Assembly (NCBI GenBank): GCA_032622095.1
Contig: CP136063.1
Location: 29,512,987-29,576,986 of the forward strand
Source: Siphonodentalium dalli
Lineage: Eukaryota; Mollusca; Scaphopoda; Gadilida; Siphonodentaliidae
Reading direction: 5' to 3'
DNA length: 64,000 bases
Below, one piece after another: positions 42,603 to 54,524 of the stretch (position 1 is the stretch's first letter; the number at the start of each line of letters is the position of its first letter). Made by a program: the position numbers and the translations under genes. The notes under the pieces were generated by a model that saw nothing but the letters and a program-made list of their open reading frames with translations, made no database searches and was not told the DNA's origin.

Positions 42603-42915
42603 GATGTAAAACTACGATTGTTACATACAAGAATAATATATAATAAAGCAAAGGATATTATACTTACTAGATATGGTTGACGAAATAACACGATGAATGA
42701 AGATTTCAATAGATCAAGAATAATTAACAGCTTGTTTGTTTTGGTCGAAGATTTAGTCTGACCTCTCAACTCCCGGAAACTGGTTCCTCCATTTCCCGGG
42801 CTCCGTTAGGCGTCGCTGTTGATCAATAACAAATACACCAGACTGGTGCTTCCAGCCAGATGAATACTGCCGATAGGTGGCGCCGGATTCTAATGTTTAT
42901 GGTAATTTCACAACA
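42603..42915 (-). repeat. 5' LTR of the Gypsy element
   Basis: 313 bp, equal in length to the 3' LTR and differing by one base. The transcript would start in this LTR. It also contains the candidate splice donor at 42661-42667. Confidence 0.9.
42661..42667 (-). promoter_or_regulatory. Predicted splice donor in the 5' LTR
   Basis: The minus strand reads CTA|GTAAGTA, a strong donor consensus. Joined to the acceptor at 35301 it would remove gag and pol and place the TatD ORF first on a spliced mRNA. It is functional only if transcription starts upstream of it within the LTR. Confidence 0.45.
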
Positions 42916-42920
42916 TTCTT

Positions 42921-43350
42921 ATTAAACTGTTAAGTGTGGCAAACCATAGAAACAGGTGCACACCTTGACTACACATACATGTAAGAGGATCAACACAGGG
43001 TGTAGCCCGTATCAATGCGATGTGTCCAGGGAATCATTTACTCAGTCAAGAAGGCATTCGTCCAGTCGAGAAACCTGATACACACCGGGGATCTCCCATA
43101 TCATAGACATAGGAACCAAGACTGTATTAATGTGATCTGTGCTAGAAGGTAGTTGTTATCCAGTCGATGAAGCCTGGCTAAATGTATATATGCACTGATC
43201 AACGCCGGTGGGAGTATCCGTACTAATGCGAGAAATCATTTACTCAGTCGAGTTTTCTGACGAAACATAAGATAATCCAAACTGCATGTGGATCGCCCGT
43301 TCCAATGTGATGTGTTCCAGAAATAATTTAATATTCACTCCAGTATCCCG
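42921..43350 (+). repeat. Zinc-finger cassette leader, copy 2, right part
   Basis: Continues the leader after the Gypsy insertion (ATTAAACTGTTAAGTGTGG). From about 42985 it contains decayed finger modules with stops (CAATGCGATGTGTCCAGGGA), as in copies 1, 3 and 4. Confidence 0.75.
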
Positions 43351-44846
43351 ATGGCAACCAAGATGATCAACGCGGGAGATCGCCCGTACCAATGTGATGT
43401 GTGCGAGAAATCATTTACTTTGTTTGGTAACATGACGAAACATAAGAGGATCCACACGGGTGATCGACCGTATCAGTGTGATGTGTGCGAGAAATCATTT
43501 GCTCACTCGAGTGACCTGACGAGACATAGGAAGATCCACACAGGTGATCGCCCGTATCAATGCGATATGTGCGAGAAATCATTTACCCTATTTTGTAACC
43601 TGACTTCACATAGGAGAAATCACGCAGGTGAACGTCCGTATCAATGTGATGTGTGCGAGAAATCATTTGCTCACTTGAGTCACCTGACTTCACATAAGAG
43701 GATCCACACCGGGGATCGCCGTATCAATGTGATCTGTGTGATAAATCATTTACAGAGTCGAGTTACGTGACGAGACATAAGTGGATCCATACCGGAGATC
43801 GCCCGTATCAATGTGATGTGTGCGAGAAATCATTTACTGAGTCGAGTCACCTGACGAGACATAAGAGGACCCACACCGGGGATCGCCCGTATCGATGTGA
43901 TTTGTGTGGGAAATCATTTACTCAGTCGAGTAGCCTGACTTCACATAAGAGAATCCACATGGGGCATCGCCCGTTACAATGTGATGTGTGCGAGAAATAA
44001 TTTATTCAGTCGGGTCAATTGACTAAACACAAGAAGAACCACACTGGGCATCTCCCGTATTGCGATGTGTGTGAGAAATAATTTACTCAGCCGGGTTCTC
44101 TGGTTACACATAAGAGGAGACACACTGGTGAACGTCCGTATCAATGTGATGTGTGCAAGAAATCATTTACTGCGTTTGGTAACATAACTTCACATTGGAG
44201 AATCCACGCGGGTGATCGCCCATATCAATCTGATGTGTGTAAGAAATCATTTACGCATTTGCAAAATCTGACTACACATAAGAGGGTCCACACAGGGGAT
44301 CGTCCGTATCAATGTGATATGTGCGAGAAATAATTTAGTCATGCGAGTCACCTGACTTCACATAGGAGAATCCACGCGGGTGATCGCCTATATCAATGTG
44401 ATGTTATTGAGAAATGATTTACTCTTTTGCAAAATCTGACTACACACAAGAGGATACACACACAGGGTATCGTCCATATCAATGTGATATGTGCGAGAAA
44501 TCATTTATTCAGTCGAGTGACTTGGGGAACATAAGAGGGTCCACACAGGTGATCGCCCCTATTAATGTGATGTGTGCGAGAAATCATTTACTCATTTGCA
44601 AACCTGACTACACACAATAGGATCCACGCTGGTCAACGCCCGTATGAATGTGATATGTGCGAGAAATCATTTATTCAGTCGAGTGACTTGGCGAAACATA
44701 AGAGGATCCACACGGGTGATCGCCCGTATCAATGTGATTTGTGCGAGAAGGTATTCGCACAGTCGAGTAATCTGGCTGCACATAAAATGATCCACACTGA
44801 TGACTATCCATATCAATGCGATATATGCGAGAAATCATTTACATAG
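43351..44846 (+). pseudogene. Decayed C2H2 zinc-finger array, about 16-17 modules
   Basis: The array starts MATKMINAGDRPYQCDVCEK and runs through tandem 84-bp finger modules. It is broken by a one-base deletion near 43727 (CGCCGTATC for CGCCCGTATC), by AAATAATTT stops replacing AAATCATTT at about 43998, 44080 and 44330, and by further indels near 44400-44600. Surviving pieces are 43351-43770 (4 fingers), 43767-44000, 44151-44333 and 44574-44846. A full gene was once present; it is now a pseudogene, or at most encodes short finger peptides. Confidence 0.8.
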
Positions 44847-45597
44847 TCGACGTTTCTGACGAAACATAAAATGATCCACACTGCATATGGATCGCCCGTA
44901 TCAATGTAATGTGTTCCATAATTAATTCATTCGCTCGAGTAGCCTGATGACAGGTGGGAGAATTCCCATATCAATGCGACGTGTGCGAGAACTGATTATT
45001 TACGCAATCGAGTGACCTGATGGAACACACTGGGACCCACACCAGGGATCGCCCATAACATTGTTATTTACAAGTCCAAGGGGAGTAGGAGGTAAACCAA
45101 TTGTTTCTGTTATAGTTTTGTTTCTTTCTGATTATTCATGGGGAGGATCTCTGTAATTATTTATAGAGTAGTGCATATGATATCTCACTCTTGAGCATTT
45201 TGAGAAGTCCAAGATGGGCACCGGATTTTGATATTTTAGATAATCGGTTAATAACTGTCACAAATTATTCCACCCACTTCGAATTCCAAAATGACCGCCA
45301 GACAATAGAATATGAAGCCAAAATAAAACCAGTCCCGTGATGTTTTGCAACTGGTGTGTGATGAAATGATAAACAATGGAGTTGAATGAACTATTACTCA
45401 ACAGAAACGACAGTCTGGCACGCAGTCACATAAAACCTCTTTAAAATGTCAATATTGCGTATACATAACAATTCGCATTATCATGGGGAATCTTATATGC
45501 CATATTCGAAACCTGTACATGAAATCAGAACTGTCTGACTTACTACTGATTTGAAAAATTATTTCTCCCTTGTTTGCGAATTATCAGAATAATATAG
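44847..45597. other. Degraded finger remnants, then non-coding DNA
   Basis: To about 45060 the sequence still shows finger-like words (GTGTGCGAGAACTGATTATT, GATCGCCCATAAC). From 45060 to 45597 nothing recognisable occurs. This stretch is absent after the other arrays, where the satellite follows directly. Confidence 0.5.
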
Positions 45598-46622
45598 GTG
45601 TACACATCGTGTAATAATATACAGATCATGTGATAATATGCACATATAATAATGTACACATGTAATAATATGAACATGTAATAATGTTCACGTGTAATAA
45701 TATACACATCGTAATAATAAACACATGTAATATACACACTAATGATATACACATCGTGTAATAATATATGCATCGTGTAATATAAAAATCATGCTACAAT
45801 ATACACACGGTGTAATATACACACCATGTAATAATATACACACCATGACATAATATACACACCATATAATAATATACACATCGTGTAATAATATACACCA
45901 TGTAATAATATACACAATGTAATAATATACACACCATGTAATAATATACACACAATGTAATAATATACACACCATGTAATAATATACACACCATGTATTT
46001 ATACACACCATGTAATGATATGCACATCGTGTAATAACATACACACGATGTAATAATATACACACCATGTAATAATATACACACAATGTAATAATATACA
46101 CACCATGTAATAACATACACACCATGTAATAACATACACACCATGTAATAATATACACACAATGTAATAATATACAGATCGTGTAATAACATACACATCA
46201 TGTAATACTATACACACCATATAATAATATACACACCATGTAATAATATACACACAATGTAATAATATACACACCATGTAATAATACACACACCATGTAT
46301 TAATATACACACCATGTAATAATATACACACCATATAATAATATACACACCATGTAATAATATACACACCGTGTAATAATATATACACATCATGTAATAC
46401 TATACACACCATATAATAATATACACACCATGTAATAATATACACACAATGTAATAATATACACACCATGTATTAATATACACACCATATAATAATATAC
46501 ACACCATATAATAATATACACACCATGTAATAATATACACACCGTATAATAATATACACACCATGTAATAATATACACACCATGTAATAACATGCACACC
46601 ATGTAATAACATGCACATAATC
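45598..46622. repeat. 19-bp satellite, block 3 (about 1 kb)
   Basis: Over fifty units of catgtaataatatacacac and variants (catataataatatacacac, catgtaatactatacacac). Seven overlapping minus-strand frames of 60-156 codons are artefacts of the 57-nt period. Confidence 0.9.
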
Positions 46623-47110
46623 TATGTAAATTTTATCATCTGGTATTCTTTGTTTTATGATGCATGTTTTATCAATTATGTATACAACAGTCAAAATGTA
46701 TAAATATAATGTGAATATTTCTTTTGTATAACGTATTTTATGGTGAAATTTGAATTTTCTGGCAGCTTGGAAATGACAGATCTCCCTTCTACAATATACG
46801 AGCGTGGTCCTCAGTTATTGATCTATAATGAACTCGACCAAACTGGTATTTTATCAATTTCGTCATAGCAATAAAATAGTCTTTTTTTCTTTGGCGAAAT
46901 AACCGGTAATTTCAAATAATTGACAACATTTTGCTCAATTCCTCCCCAAGGCAAGAACAAATATAAAAACTCATTCAAGATGGATTATCTCATTAAATAA
47001 CAAATTTGAAATAGTTGCGTGTGTATAAAATAATAAATCTGAACTGAAGACCCCTGTCCGAAAGGCTTCTATTAATTAATATTGATTTTATTTCGAATAT
47101 TTTATTTGGA
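46623..47110. repeat. Cassette downstream module, copy 2, with truncated M1 MITE
   Basis: Same order as 25031-25493: the TATCATCTGGTATTC block, the CCCCAAGGCAAGAAC block, then from about 46977 the M1 fragment. Confidence 0.75.
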
Positions 47111-47497
47111 CCGTTTATTTGTCTAATTTTAGAACAGACCATTCGGGTAATACCACATTGTGGTGTAGGGCATTATGCTTTTCCTATATATTGGGTATAT
47201 ACAATAATGGTAGTAAAAATGTAGTAAAACTGTAATGATAATAATTCATAAACTTGTAGTGATAGTGTGTTGAGAGGTGAGATTATTGTGTGTGGGTATA
47301 TTAACACATGAGAGCTTTGAGTTGAGCTTTCATATATACATATATGAACACGTATATTTTTGTTTTAACCACTACTGTTCACTCACACACACGCACACAG
47401 ACACACACACAGACACACACGCGCGCGCACACACACACCCTGATTTCCAAAAATATATAATAGATATATATAACTGCGTATTGTGACATTGTTCTAT
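47111..47497. repeat. Downstream module tail, (CA)n tract and leader fragment
   Basis: Includes TTCATAAACTTGTAGTGATA and the TTGAGTTGAGCTTTCATATA block shared with 26310, 50300 and 54200, a (CA)n/(CG)n tract at 47381-47440, and the start of a cassette leader that is cut at GTTCTATAACC (47497) and replaced by satellite. A whole zinc-finger array has apparently been deleted here. Confidence 0.65.
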
Positions 47498-47998
47498 AAC
47501 CACCATGTAATAATATACACACCATGTAATGATATGCACATTATGTAATAACATTCACATCATGTAATACTATACACACCGTATAATAATATACACACCA
47601 TGTAATAATATACACACCATGTAATGATATGCACATTATGTAATAACATTCACATCATGTAATACTATACACACCATGTAATAATATACACACCATGTAA
47701 TAATATACACATCATGTAATAATATACACACTGTAATTATATACACACCATGTAATAATATACACACTGTAATTATATACACACCATGTAATAATATACA
47801 CATCATGTAATAATATACACACCATGTAATAATATACACACCATGTAATGATATGCACATCATGTAATAACACACACCATGTAATAATATACACACCGTA
47901 TAATAATATACACACCATGTAATAATATACACATGTAATAACATGCACGTCATGTAGTAACATACACATCATGTAATAACATACACATAATGGATGTA
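47498..47998. repeat. 19-bp satellite, block 4
   Basis: Tandem 19-bp units follow a truncated leader without an intervening finger array. Larger blocks of about 150 bp (GATATGCACATTATGTAATA, ACATTCACATC) repeat within it, showing higher-order structure. Confidence 0.88.
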
Positions 47999-48071
47999 AA
48001 ATTTTATCATCTGGTATTATTTGTTTTATGATGCACGTTTTATCAATACAACAGTCAAAATGTTTAAATAT
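47999..48071. repeat. Short copy of the downstream module between satellite blocks
   Basis: Carries TATCATCTGGTATTATTTG to AAATGTTTAAATATAATG. This is the uninterrupted empty site for the MITE at 23132. Confidence 0.75.
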
Positions 48072-49790
48072 AATGAAATATAATAATATACATATCATGT
48101 AATAATATACACATCGTATTGATATATACATCATGTAATAATATACACACTGCAATTATATACACACCATGTAATAACATACACACCATGTAATAATATA
48201 CACACCATGTAATACTATACACACCATGTAATACTATACACACCATGTAATAATATACACACCATGTAATACTATACACACCATGTAATAACATACACAC
48301 CATGTAATACTATACACACCATGTAATAACATACACACCATGTAATACTATACACACCATGTAATACTATACACACCATGTAATACTATACACATCATGT
48401 AATACTATACACACCATGTAATACTATACACACCATGTAATACTATACACATCATGTAATACTATACACACCATGTAATAACATACACACCATGTAATAA
48501 TATACACACCATGTAATAATATACACACCATGTAATGATATGCACATCATGTAATAACATACACACCATGTAATAATATACACACCATGTAATAACATAC
48601 ACACCATGTAATAACATACACATAATGTAATAATATACAGATCGTGTAATAACATACACATCATGTAATACTATACACATCGTATAATAATATACACACC
48701 ATGTAATAATATACACAGCATGTAATAATATACACACCATGTAATAATATACACATCGTGTAATAATATACAGACCATGTTATAATATACACACCATGTA
48801 ATAATATACACACCGTGTAATAACATACACATCATGTAATAATATAACCACCATGTAATAATCTACACACCATGTAATGATATGCACATTATGTAATAAC
48901 ATTCACATCATGTAATACTATACACACTGTATAATAATATACACACCATGTAATAATATACACACCATGTAATGATATGCACATTATGTAATAACATTCA
49001 CATCATGTAATACTATACACACCATGTAATAATATACACACCATGTAATAATATACACATCATGTAATAATATACACACTGTAATTATATACACACCATG
49101 TAATAACATACACACCATGTAATAATATACACACCATGTAATAATATACACACCATGTAATGATATGCACATCATGTAATAACATACACATCATGTAATA
49201 CTATACACATCGTATAATAATATACACACCATGTAATAATATACACACCATGTAATAATATACACATCGTGTAATAATGTACAGACCATTTTATAATATA
49301 CACACCATGTAATAATATACACACCGTGTAATAACATACACATCATGTAATAATATAACCACCATGTAATAATATACACACCATGTAATGATATGCACAT
49401 TATGTAATAACATTCACATCATGTAATACTATACACACTGTATAATAATATACACACCATGTAATAATATACACACCATGTAATGATATGCACATTATGT
49501 AATAACATTCACATCATGTAATACTATACACACCATGTAATAATATACACACCATGTAATAATATACACATCATGTAATAACACACACCATGTAATAATA
49601 TACACCGTATAATAATATACACACCATGTAATAAGATACACACCATGTAATAACATGCACATCATGTAATAACATACACATCATGTAATACTATACACAC
49701 CGTATAATAATATATACACCATGTAATAATATACACACCATGTAATAACATGCACATCATGTAATAACATACACATAATGGATGTACAAT
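48072..49790. repeat. 19-bp satellite, block 5 (1.7 kb), with higher-order repeats
   Basis: Over 85 units. Segment 48840-49160 is repeated at about 49340-49580 and partly at 47505-47870, so the array has a higher-order period of several hundred bases. A run with catgtaatactatacacac units (48200-48480) is locally homogenised. Confidence 0.9.
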
Positions 49791-50275
49791 TTTATCATCT
49801 GGTATTCTTTGTGTTATGATTCACGTTGATTCAATTATGTATAGAACAGTCAAAATGTGTAAATATAATGTGAATATTACTTTTGTATAAACGTATTTTA
49901 AGGTGAAATTTGAAATTTCTGGCAGCTTGGAAACGACAGCTCTACCTTCTACAATATACGAGCGTGGTCCACAGTTATTGATCTATAATAAACTCGAACA
50001 AACTGGTATTTTATCAATTTCGTCATAGCAATAAAATAGTCTTTTTTTCTTTTACGAAATAACCGGAAATTTCAAATAATTGACAATATTTTGCTCAATT
50101 CCTCCCCAAGGCAAGAACAAATATAAAAACTCATTCAAGATGGATTATCTCATTAAATAACAAATTTGAAATAGTTGCGTGTGTATAAAATAATAAATAT
50201 GAACTGAAGACCCCTGTCCGGAAAGGCTTCTATCAATTAATATTGATTTTATTTCGAATATTTTATTTGGACCAA
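49791..50275. repeat. Cassette downstream module, copy 3, with truncated M1 MITE
   Basis: Same blocks as 25031-25493 and 46623-47110. The MITE part starts at about 50140 and ends near TTATTTGGACC (50273). Confidence 0.75.
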
Positions 50276-51144
50276 ATTTATAAACGTGTGTGTGTATATT
50301 AACACATGCGCTTTTGAGTTGAGCTTTCATATATACATAAATGTACACGTATATTTTTGTTTTGTTTTAACCACTACTGTTCACACACACACACACACAC
50401 ACACACACGCGCGCGGCGCTCACACGCACACATTCACACACAGATTTCCAAAAATATATAATATATATATATATATAACTACGTATTGTGACATCGTTCT
50501 ATTCTACTCTCCGCTGCATAAGACCACTTTCTAAAATGATTTTTTCGTGATAGAAACATTTTTATTTCCTTTGGCACGTATTATGCGAAAGTATCTTAAC
50601 ATAACGGTGTAGATCATCTATTCGATAAATATAACTCTTGTATGAGTTGTTCTGTTAGTTTTAGTCAGATAATTCAAGTTAAGGTCAACAGTGGCGTCTG
50701 AACGGAAACAGAACAGTAAACTGTATCATTGTAATTCGTACATCTATGGAGTCATCGAATTGAACATTGTTTTGTTATTAAACTGTTAAAGTGTGGTAAA
50801 CCATAGAAACAGGTGAACACCTTGACTACATGTACATGTTATAGGATCCACACATGGTGTCGCCCGCATCAATGCGATGTATGCAGGGAATAATTGACTC
50901 AATCAAGAAGGCAGTCGACAAGGCTGATAGCGATACACAGCTGGGACCTCCCATACCATATACATAGGAACCAAGACTGTATTAATGTGATCTGTGCTAG
51001 AATGTAAGTATCCAGTCGACGAAGCCTGGTACACACCGGGGATCTCCCATACCATAGACATAGGAACCAAGACTGTATTAATGTGATCTGTGCTAGAAAG
51101 TAATTATCCAGTCGAAATAATTTGATATACACTCGAGTAGCCTG
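50276..51144 (+). repeat. Zinc-finger cassette leader, copy 3 (complete)
   Basis: Uninterrupted leader: ACACATG...TTGAGTTGAGC block, (CA)n at 50381-50440, TATATAACTACGTATTGTGA, CCGCTGCATAAGACC (empty site of the TTAA transposon), TTGAACATTGTTTTGTTATT (empty site of the Gypsy element), then decayed finger modules from about 50840. Confidence 0.8.
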
Positions 51145-52206
51145 ATGAAAACCAAGAGGATTCACACGGGTGATCGGCCATACCAATGTGATGTGTGTGA
51201 GAAATCATTTACTCAGTCTAGTAACCTGGCTACACATAAGAGGATCCACACAGGGGATCGGTCGTATCATTGTGATGTGTGTGAGAAATCATTTACTCAA
51301 TCTATTAACCTGGCTACACATAAGAGGATCCACACAGGGGATCGCCCTTACCAATGTGATGTGTGCGAGAAATCATTTACTAAGTCGAGTGACTTGACGA
51401 AACATAAGAGGATTCACACGGGTGATCGGCCGTATCATTGTGATGTGTGTGAGAAATCATTTACTCAGACGGGTGACTTGACGAAACATAAGAGAGTCCA
51501 CACGGGGGATCGCCCATATCAATGTGATATGTGCGAGAAATCATTTACTCAATCTAATCACCTGGCTACACATAAGATGATCCACACGGGGGATCGCCCG
51601 TATCATTGTGATGTGTGTGAGAAATCATTTATTCAGTCTATTAACCTGGCTACACATAAGAGGATCCACACAGGGGATCGCCCGTACCAATGCGATGTGT
51701 GCGAGAAATCATTTACTCAGTCGAGTGACCTGACGAAACATAAGAGGATCCACACGGGTGAACGACCGCCTCAATGTGATGTGTGCGAGAAATCATTTGC
51801 TCACTTGAGTGGCCTGACGAAACATAAGAGGATCCACACCGGGGATCGCCCGTATCAATGTGATCTGTGTGAGAAATCATTTACTCAATATAATCACCTA
51901 GCTAAACATAGGATGATCCACACGGGTGATCGGCCATACCAATGTGATGTGTGCGAGAAATCATTTACTCAGTCGAGTGACCTGACGAGACATAAGAGGG
52001 TCCACACCGGGGATCGCCCGTATCAATGTGATCTGTGTGAGAAATCATTTACTCAATATAATCACCTAGCTAAACATAGGATGATCCACACGGGTGATCG
52101 GCCATACCAATGTGATGTGTGCGAGAAATCATTTACTCAGTCGAGTGACCTGACGAGGCATAAGAGGATCCACACGCGTCATCGCCCGTATCAATGTGAT
52201 GTGTAA
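51145..52206 (+). CDS. C2H2 zinc-finger array, 12 fingers (353 aa)
   Basis: Twelve tandem 28-residue C2H2 fingers with TGDRPYQC-type linkers, intact and in one frame. Helix residues vary (QSSNLAT, QSINLAT, KSSDLTK, QTGDLTK, QSNHLAT, HLSGLTK, QYNHLAK, QSSDLTR), and two finger pairs are duplicated near the end (QYNHLAK-QSSDLTR twice), showing recent module duplication. The likely role is sequence-specific DNA binding in the nucleus. The first Met (MKTKRIHTGDRPYQC) lies within a linker and no effector domain is visible, so 5' exons are either missing or elsewhere. The frame stops in the thirteenth finger (YQCDV-stop), where the 19-bp satellite begins. It is the best preserved array in the window. 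Confidence 0.65.
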   Translation: MKTKRIHTGDRPYQCDVCEKSFTQSSNLATHKRIHTGDRSYHCDVCEKSFTQSINLATHKRIHTGDRPYQCDVCEKSFTKSSDLTKHKRIHTGDRPYHCDVCEKSFTQTGDLTKHKRVHTGDRPYQCDMCEKSFTQSNHLATHKMIHTGDRPYHCDVCEKSFIQSINLATHKRIHTGDRPYQCDVCEKSFTQSSDLTKHKRIHTGERPPQCDVCEKSFAHLSGLTKHKRIHTGDRPYQCDLCEKSFTQYNHLAKHRMIHTGDRPYQCDVCEKSFTQSSDLTRHKRVHTGDRPYQCDLCEKSFTQYNHLAKHRMIHTGDRPYQCDVCEKSFTQSSDLTRHKRIHTRHRPYQCDV

Positions 52207-52393
52207 TAATATACACATGATGCAATAATATACCCACCGTGTAATAATGTACACATCGTGTAATAATGTACAGGTCATGTAAGAATATACACACTGTATA
52301 ATAATATACACACCATGTAATAATATACACACCATGTAATAACATGCACACCATGTAATAACATTCACGTCATGTATTAACATACACATAATG
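52205..52393. repeat. 19-bp satellite, block 6
   Basis: Begins inside the last codons of the finger array (GATGTGTAATAATATACACA) and closely parallels block 1 at 22681. Confidence 0.88.
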
Positions 52394-52481
52394 GATGTAA
52401 AATTTTATCATCTGGTATTCTTTGTTTTATGATGCACGTTTTATCAATACAACAGTCAAAATGTTTAAATATAATGAAATA
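52394..52481. repeat. Short copy of the downstream module between satellite blocks
   Basis: Same as 47999-48071, ending AAATATAATGAAATATAATA. Confidence 0.7.
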
Positions 52482-52990
52482 TAATAATATACACACCATG
52501 TAATAACATACACACCATGTAATAACATACACACCATGTAATAATATACACATCATTTAATAACATACACATCATGTAATAATATACACATCATGTAATA
52601 ACATACACATCATGTAATAATATACACACCATGTAATAATATACACACCATGTAATAATATACACATGTAATAACATACACATCATGTAATACTATACAC
52701 ACCGTATAATAATATACACATCATGTAATAATATGCACATCGTGTAATAACATACACATCATGTAAAAATATACACACCATGTAATAATATACACACCAG
52801 TAATAACATGCACATCATGTAATAACATACACATCATGTAATAACATACACAACATGTAATAATATGCACATCATGTAATAACATACACATCATTTAATA
52901 ACATACACATCATGTAATAATATACACACCATGTAATATTATACACATCATGTAATAATATGCACATCGTGTAATAACATACGCACAGTG
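52482..52990. repeat. 19-bp satellite, block 7
   Basis: About 26 units, many of the catgtaataacatacacat type. Confidence 0.88.
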
Positions 52991-53653
52991 GATGTAAAAT
53001 TTTATCATCTGGTATTCTTTGTTTTATGATGCACGTTTTATCAATTATGTATAAAACAGTCAAAATGCTTAAATCTTATGTAAATATTAATTTGGAATAA
53101 ACGTATTTTATGGTGAAATTTGAATTTCCTGGCAGCTTGGAAATGACAGCCTCTCCCTTCTACAATATATGAGGGTGATCCACAGTTATTGATCTATAAT
53201 GAACTCGAACAAACTGGTATTTTATCAATTTCGTCACATAAAAATAGTCTTTTTCCTTTGGCGAAATAACCGGCAATTTCAAATAATTGTCCCCAAACCA
53301 TATTTTGCTCATTCCCTCCCCAAGGCAAGAACAAATATAAAAACTCATTAAAGATAGACTATCTCTTTAAATAACAAATTTGAAATAGTTGCGTGTGTAT
53401 AAAATAATAAATATGAACTGAATACCCCTGTCCGGAAAGGCTTCTATCAATTAATATTGATTTTATTTCGAATATTTTATTGGGACCGTTTATTTGTCTA
53501 CTTTTAGAACAGACCATTCGGGTGATACCACATTGCGGCATAGGGCATTATGCTTTTCCTATATACTGGGTATGGAAAATAATGGTAGTAAAATAATGAA
53601 GTAAAACTGTCATAATGATAAGAGTTCATAAAATTATAGTGATAGTGTGTTAA
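52991..53653. repeat. Cassette downstream module, copy 4, with truncated M1 MITE and tail
   Basis: The same block order as the other copies, with the M1 fragment from about 53347 to 53500, then the CATTATGCTTTTCCTATATA and TTATAGTGATAGTGTGTTAA tail. Confidence 0.75.
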
Positions 53654-54177
53654 AGGTGGATTATCTCTTTGTAAACATGTATTATATAGTTACCGGGGTA
53701 TAAAATATTAAATTTGAATCGAAGACTCCTGTCCAGAAATGCTTCTATCGATTAATATTAATTTTATTTCGAATATTTTCTGGTCTAAAAAGGTGTGTTT
53801 GTTCAGCTAACGAACAATAGTGGTTACTGTTAACAGAGACCAGAAATTATATTGTGCAATTTTGTAACAAATAAACGTTAATTATACTCATTATCGCTTA
53901 TATCTGTGGAACAAAATAATACAAACAACCAATCTGTGACATTTGACATTCGTTGCGTTGCCGTAGGAACAGCCCAGTGCTCTATATCGCAATACGGTCT
54001 CATCCGAATGGTCGGTTCTAAAAATAGTAACATAACCGGGCCCGATTTAATATTCGAAATAAAATCAAAATTAATTGATAGAAGCTTTTCCGGACATAGG
54101 TCTTCAGTCCATATCTATTATTTTATACCCACGCAACTATTTCAAATTTGTTATTTAAAGAGATAATCCATCTTTAA
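53650..54177 (+). mobile_element. TTAA MITE (family M1), full length, 520 bp
   Basis: Body 53654-54173 is flanked by TTAA on both sides. The unoccupied site GATAGTGTGTTGAGAGGTGA is present at about 47263-47282. Termini are AGGTGGATTATCTCTTT and AAAGAGATAATCCATCT. Confidence 0.85.
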
Positions 54178-54248
54178 GAGATGAGATTATTGTGTGTGTA
54201 TATTAACACAGAGCTTTTGATTTGAGCTTTCATATATACATATCTGTA

Positions 54249-54306
54249 CACTTGTTATACCCCGGTAACTATATAATACATATTTACAAAGAGATAATCC
54301 ACCTTT
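54249..54306. mobile_element. Terminal fragment of an M1 MITE
   Basis: Only the last 58 bp (ACCCCGGTAACTATATAATA to AATCCACCTTTAA) remain, followed by the spacer also found at 28302. Confidence 0.7.
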
Positions 54307-54524
54307 AATTGATCACAAGAATATAAATACATAATTTATTTATTAATTGCGTAGCATTGTAGTCAGAACAATATCCTTCGTCATCAGAGAGAGCTGTCAA
54401 TTCGACGCCTGAAATGGAGATTGTGAATTAGTTCACACGTTGCCTTATTAATTTCGTCACCCTGGCTGCACGGACGACACCCGCCCCCGATGTAATGTAT
54501 ACCCTGTCTAAATAAATGTGACAA
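54307..54524. other. Spacer before the second 39-bp minisatellite
   Basis: Homologous to 28302-28434, but with a single 33-bp-type unit (ACCCTGTCTAAATAAATG) instead of an array. No gene is recognised. Confidence 0.55.

Larger units (their letters stand above)
32091..42920 (-). mobile_element. Complete young Gypsy-type LTR retrotransposon with TatD ORF
   Basis: The element spans 32096-42915 (10.8 kb) between 5-bp duplications TTCTT (32091-32095 and 42916-42920). The target joins into the continuous leader found at about 21551-21580 and 63765-63795. Minus-strand order is LTR, primer site, gag, pol (protease, RT, RNase H, integrase, PHD), third ORF with TatD hydrolase, polypurine tract, LTR. 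The RT then RNase H then integrase order is that of Gypsy/Metaviridae. All three ORFs are uninterrupted and I see one LTR mismatch in 313 bp, so insertion was recent and the copy may be competent. Confidence 0.9.

Noticed and set aside
45598-49790. Many minus-strand open frames of 60-156 codons with Tyr/Cys/Val-rich repeats
   Set aside because: They lie wholly in the 19-bp satellite. Three units make exactly 19 codons, so open frames are forced by the period and occur in overlapping frames.
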